NCBI RefSeq assembly: GCF_011734195.1
Contig: NZ_JAANTH010000003.1
Location: forward strand, 62,001-126,000
Direction of reading: 5' to 3'
Source: Halobacterium sp. R2-5
Lineage (GTDB): Archaea > Halobacteriota > Halobacteria > Halobacteriales > Halobacteriaceae
Length of the DNA: 64,000 nucleotides
Each line of letters opens with the position of its first letter. Positions within the stretch are counted from its first letter, which is position 1. Positions 62,741-64,000 of this stretch are shown here, in pieces. A program made the translations under genes and the position numbers. The notes beneath the pieces were generated by a model. That model saw nothing but the letters and a program-made list of their open reading frames with translations. It did not search any database and was not told where the DNA came from.

Positions 62741-64000
62741 TTAGTCGCTCACATTCAACTTGATTCGCAACGCGATCTGGCGCCCAATCGAATCAACTGC
62801 GGCCAGCTCGTCGATGGACGCGTCTTTGAGATCGTCGGGGCTCTTGTGACCCTCGGCGATGAGCGCCTCAGCAATTTCCTCGGTCACGCCGTTAACCTCG
62901 GTGAGGGAGTCTACGGCTGTGGTGGTATGTGAGGACGAACGACTCGTCGTCGAGACCGAAGTCTCTGTTCCATCTTCCGCCCCGGGCTCCGGATCAGTGT
63001 TCGCGCTGGCCGAGGCGGGGCGTTCCGGGAGACGTTCGAGCATCTGGACGGCACGGTCGAGCTCCGACTGCGACTCTACGACCACCGGGAGCCGGGCGCC
63101 GTTTTGTGAGTCGACCGGCAGGTAGAACTTGTCCGGGTCGCCGTCGATTATGTCCCCCAACAGTGACCGCACGGCCGCTGGCGGCCGCCTAGCTTCAGTC
63201 TCAGCGAACTCTGTGACACGGCCGTCTGTCCCGAACTTCTCCCGGTACTCCGCCATCGAAAACGGGTTCCGGTCCCGCTGCTGTACGCTGTACGCTGCTG
63301 CATCGCTAGATGTGTCCGCAGGGTACTTCCTGAGGCGCTTTACCCACATGTCTATCGGCCCGATCTTATTATCGTCATCAAGAACATCCCACCTAGCGTC
63401 CACGATAGCATCGCAAAGCACCCGTAGATTCCGGACCTGCTCGTACAGCTCGCTCAACTCATTTTGGATGACCTCGGACTCTGCGTCCGAGTTATCCTCC
63501 GAGTTCACCGACCGAATGTCGTCCAGAGCGTCGCCCCAGCTGTCCCAGTACTTGTAGACAACGTTGGCCGAGTACGGCGAATCCTCAGCAAAGTCGCTCA
63601 TCGTGGGTCGTCCGGCCGTGCTGGCGACGACGTCCGCGAGACACTCCCGGACGTGCGACTCTACGTCGAGACCCGCTTCCTCGAGAGCAGCGTTCACGCT
63701 ACCGAACTTGAGCTGGTAGGGGTACGAAGCATACTTGCCGTGTTCGTCAATGTGGGATTCGCGTGGTGGGAACCCCAGCTCGGACGCTAACCGGTCTAGT
63801 TCGGCGAGTAACTCCTTCCGGGACGGGATTCCTGCTTCCGACGCATCGAGCGCATCCTCCCACGAATCAAAGTGTGCGTACACCTCTCCCTTCGTGTAAA
63901 GTCCGTGTGACGCGTACTCCGCGAGCTTTGGAGAGTTTCCGAGTCTGTCGGCGACCCGTTCGATGTCCTCAAGGACGGCCTTGCGGCTCGGTTCGCTGCT
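62741..64000 (-). CDS. Homing-endonuclease-associated repeats with C-terminal HhH (5' end outside window)
   Basis: Partial: the frame stays open to the right window edge, so the true start lies beyond 64000. The GTG at 63883 is internal: in-frame codons upstream encode one more repeat (SRKAVLEDIERVADRLGNSP, then LYTKGEVYAHFDSWEDALDA). At least three repeats are visible (FPPRESHIDEHGKYASYPY, AGRPTMSDFAEDSPYSANVV), each ending in a FxxWxxAL-like motif. A central region with NGARLPVVVESQSELDRA follows, then an acidic low-complexity linker. The C-terminus is a helix-hairpin-helix (VNGVTEEIAEALIAEGHKSP, IDELAAVDSIGRQIALR). All elements are DNA-binding; no nuclease motif. It ends 65 bp before the giant helicase gene, so it probably heads the same operon. 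Confidence 0.75.
   Translation of the reverse strand, partial: SSEPSRKAVLEDIERVADRLGNSPKLAEYASHGLYTKGEVYAHFDSWEDALDASEAGIPSRKELLAELDRLASELGFPPRESHIDEHGKYASYPYQLKFGSVNAALEEAGLDVESHVRECLADVVASTAGRPTMSDFAEDSPYSANVVYKYWDSWGDALDDIRSVNSEDNSDAESEVIQNELSELYEQVRNLRVLCDAIVDARWDVLDDDNKIGPIDMWVKRLRKYPADTSSDAAAYSVQQRDRNPFSMAEYREKFGTDGRVTEFAETEARRPPAAVRSLLGDIIDGDPDKFYLPVDSQNGARLPVVVESQSELDRAVQMLERLPERPASASANTDPEPGAEDGTETSVSTTSRSSSHTTTAVDSLTEVNGVTEEIAEALIAEGHKSPDDLKDASIDELAAVDSIGRQIALRIKLNVSD

Noticed and set aside
1-64000. CRISPR array, tRNA or rRNA genes
   Set aside because: No regularly spaced repeats, no tRNA-like T-arm/acceptor pattern and no rRNA-like stretch were found on reading.

Overview
The window comes from a haloarchaeon (class Halobacteria). 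The evidence is high-GC coding DNA, strongly acidic proteins, twin-arginine signal peptides with RRxxL/K motifs, a TFB-type transcription factor, an archaeal ArcS-type 7-deazaguanine motif, TATA-like boxes 25-30 nt before start codons (leaderless transcripts), and decayed IS200/IS605-type (TnpB) ends. Only the edges of the first 17 kb look like ordinary chromosome. Most of the rest is accessory DNA dense in nucleases, helicases, ATPases, regulators and pseudogenes, which reads as a defence or genome-conflict island.

Layout. 0-2.4 kb: asparaginase, a polysaccharide deacetylase, and a beheaded MocA-like nucleotidyltransferase. 2.4-9.3 kb: a small island bounded by IS-end-like DNA. It carries a three-gene cyclic-nucleotide cassette: a 3-TM putative effector, a metallophosphoesterase, and a convergent class III cyclase fused to a TFB-like cyclin fold and a methyltransferase domain. 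9.3-15 kb: an exported-protein operon of three LVIVD-repeat proteins and a multicopper oxidase. 15.4-17.3 kb: DUF4112 and PiT phosphate permease genes. 17.3-20.7 kb: pseudogenes around a two-gene unit with a PD-(D/E)XK nuclease. 20.9-23.6 kb: an MFS exporter, and a wHTH regulator with a truncated nucleotidyltransferase. 24-29 kb: a uracil-DNA-glycosylase-like protein, a nuclease operon, and a CARF-like (DUF6293) regulator with a small membrane protein. 29.7-37.4 kb: a homing-endonuclease-associated-repeat protein, an Mre11/SbcD-like phosphoesterase with altered metal ligands, and a GmrSD-type (DUF262/DUF1524) restriction protein.

38.5-43.8 kb holds a 7-deazaguanine module. One gene is a TGT/DpdA-type transglycosylase with intact catalytic aspartates, fused to an ArcS-type domain that matches PCx3KPYx2Sx2H. 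Facing it is a DUF6884 / second TGT-like / GHKL-ATPase operon. A TFB paralogue follows.

46-64 kb: a Panacea-like/PIN pair (+) meets a long minus-strand operon. In transcription order it encodes an HNH-associated-repeat/HhH protein (cut by the window end), a 1578-aa DUF1998 helicase, a 310-aa protein, a wHTH protein, a 970-aa P-loop ATPase, a coiled-coil protein, a 1357-aa helicase and a PLD-family protein. The order and sizes of the last five resemble DpdG-H-I-J-K, the restriction half of the Dpd DNA 7-deazaguanine system. My overall inference is that the window carries a diverged archaeal Dpd-like modification/restriction system, possibly making archaeosine-type DNA bases, beside a separate Pycsar-like cyclic-nucleotide cassette. 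Both are inferences from motifs and gene order; no database search was possible.
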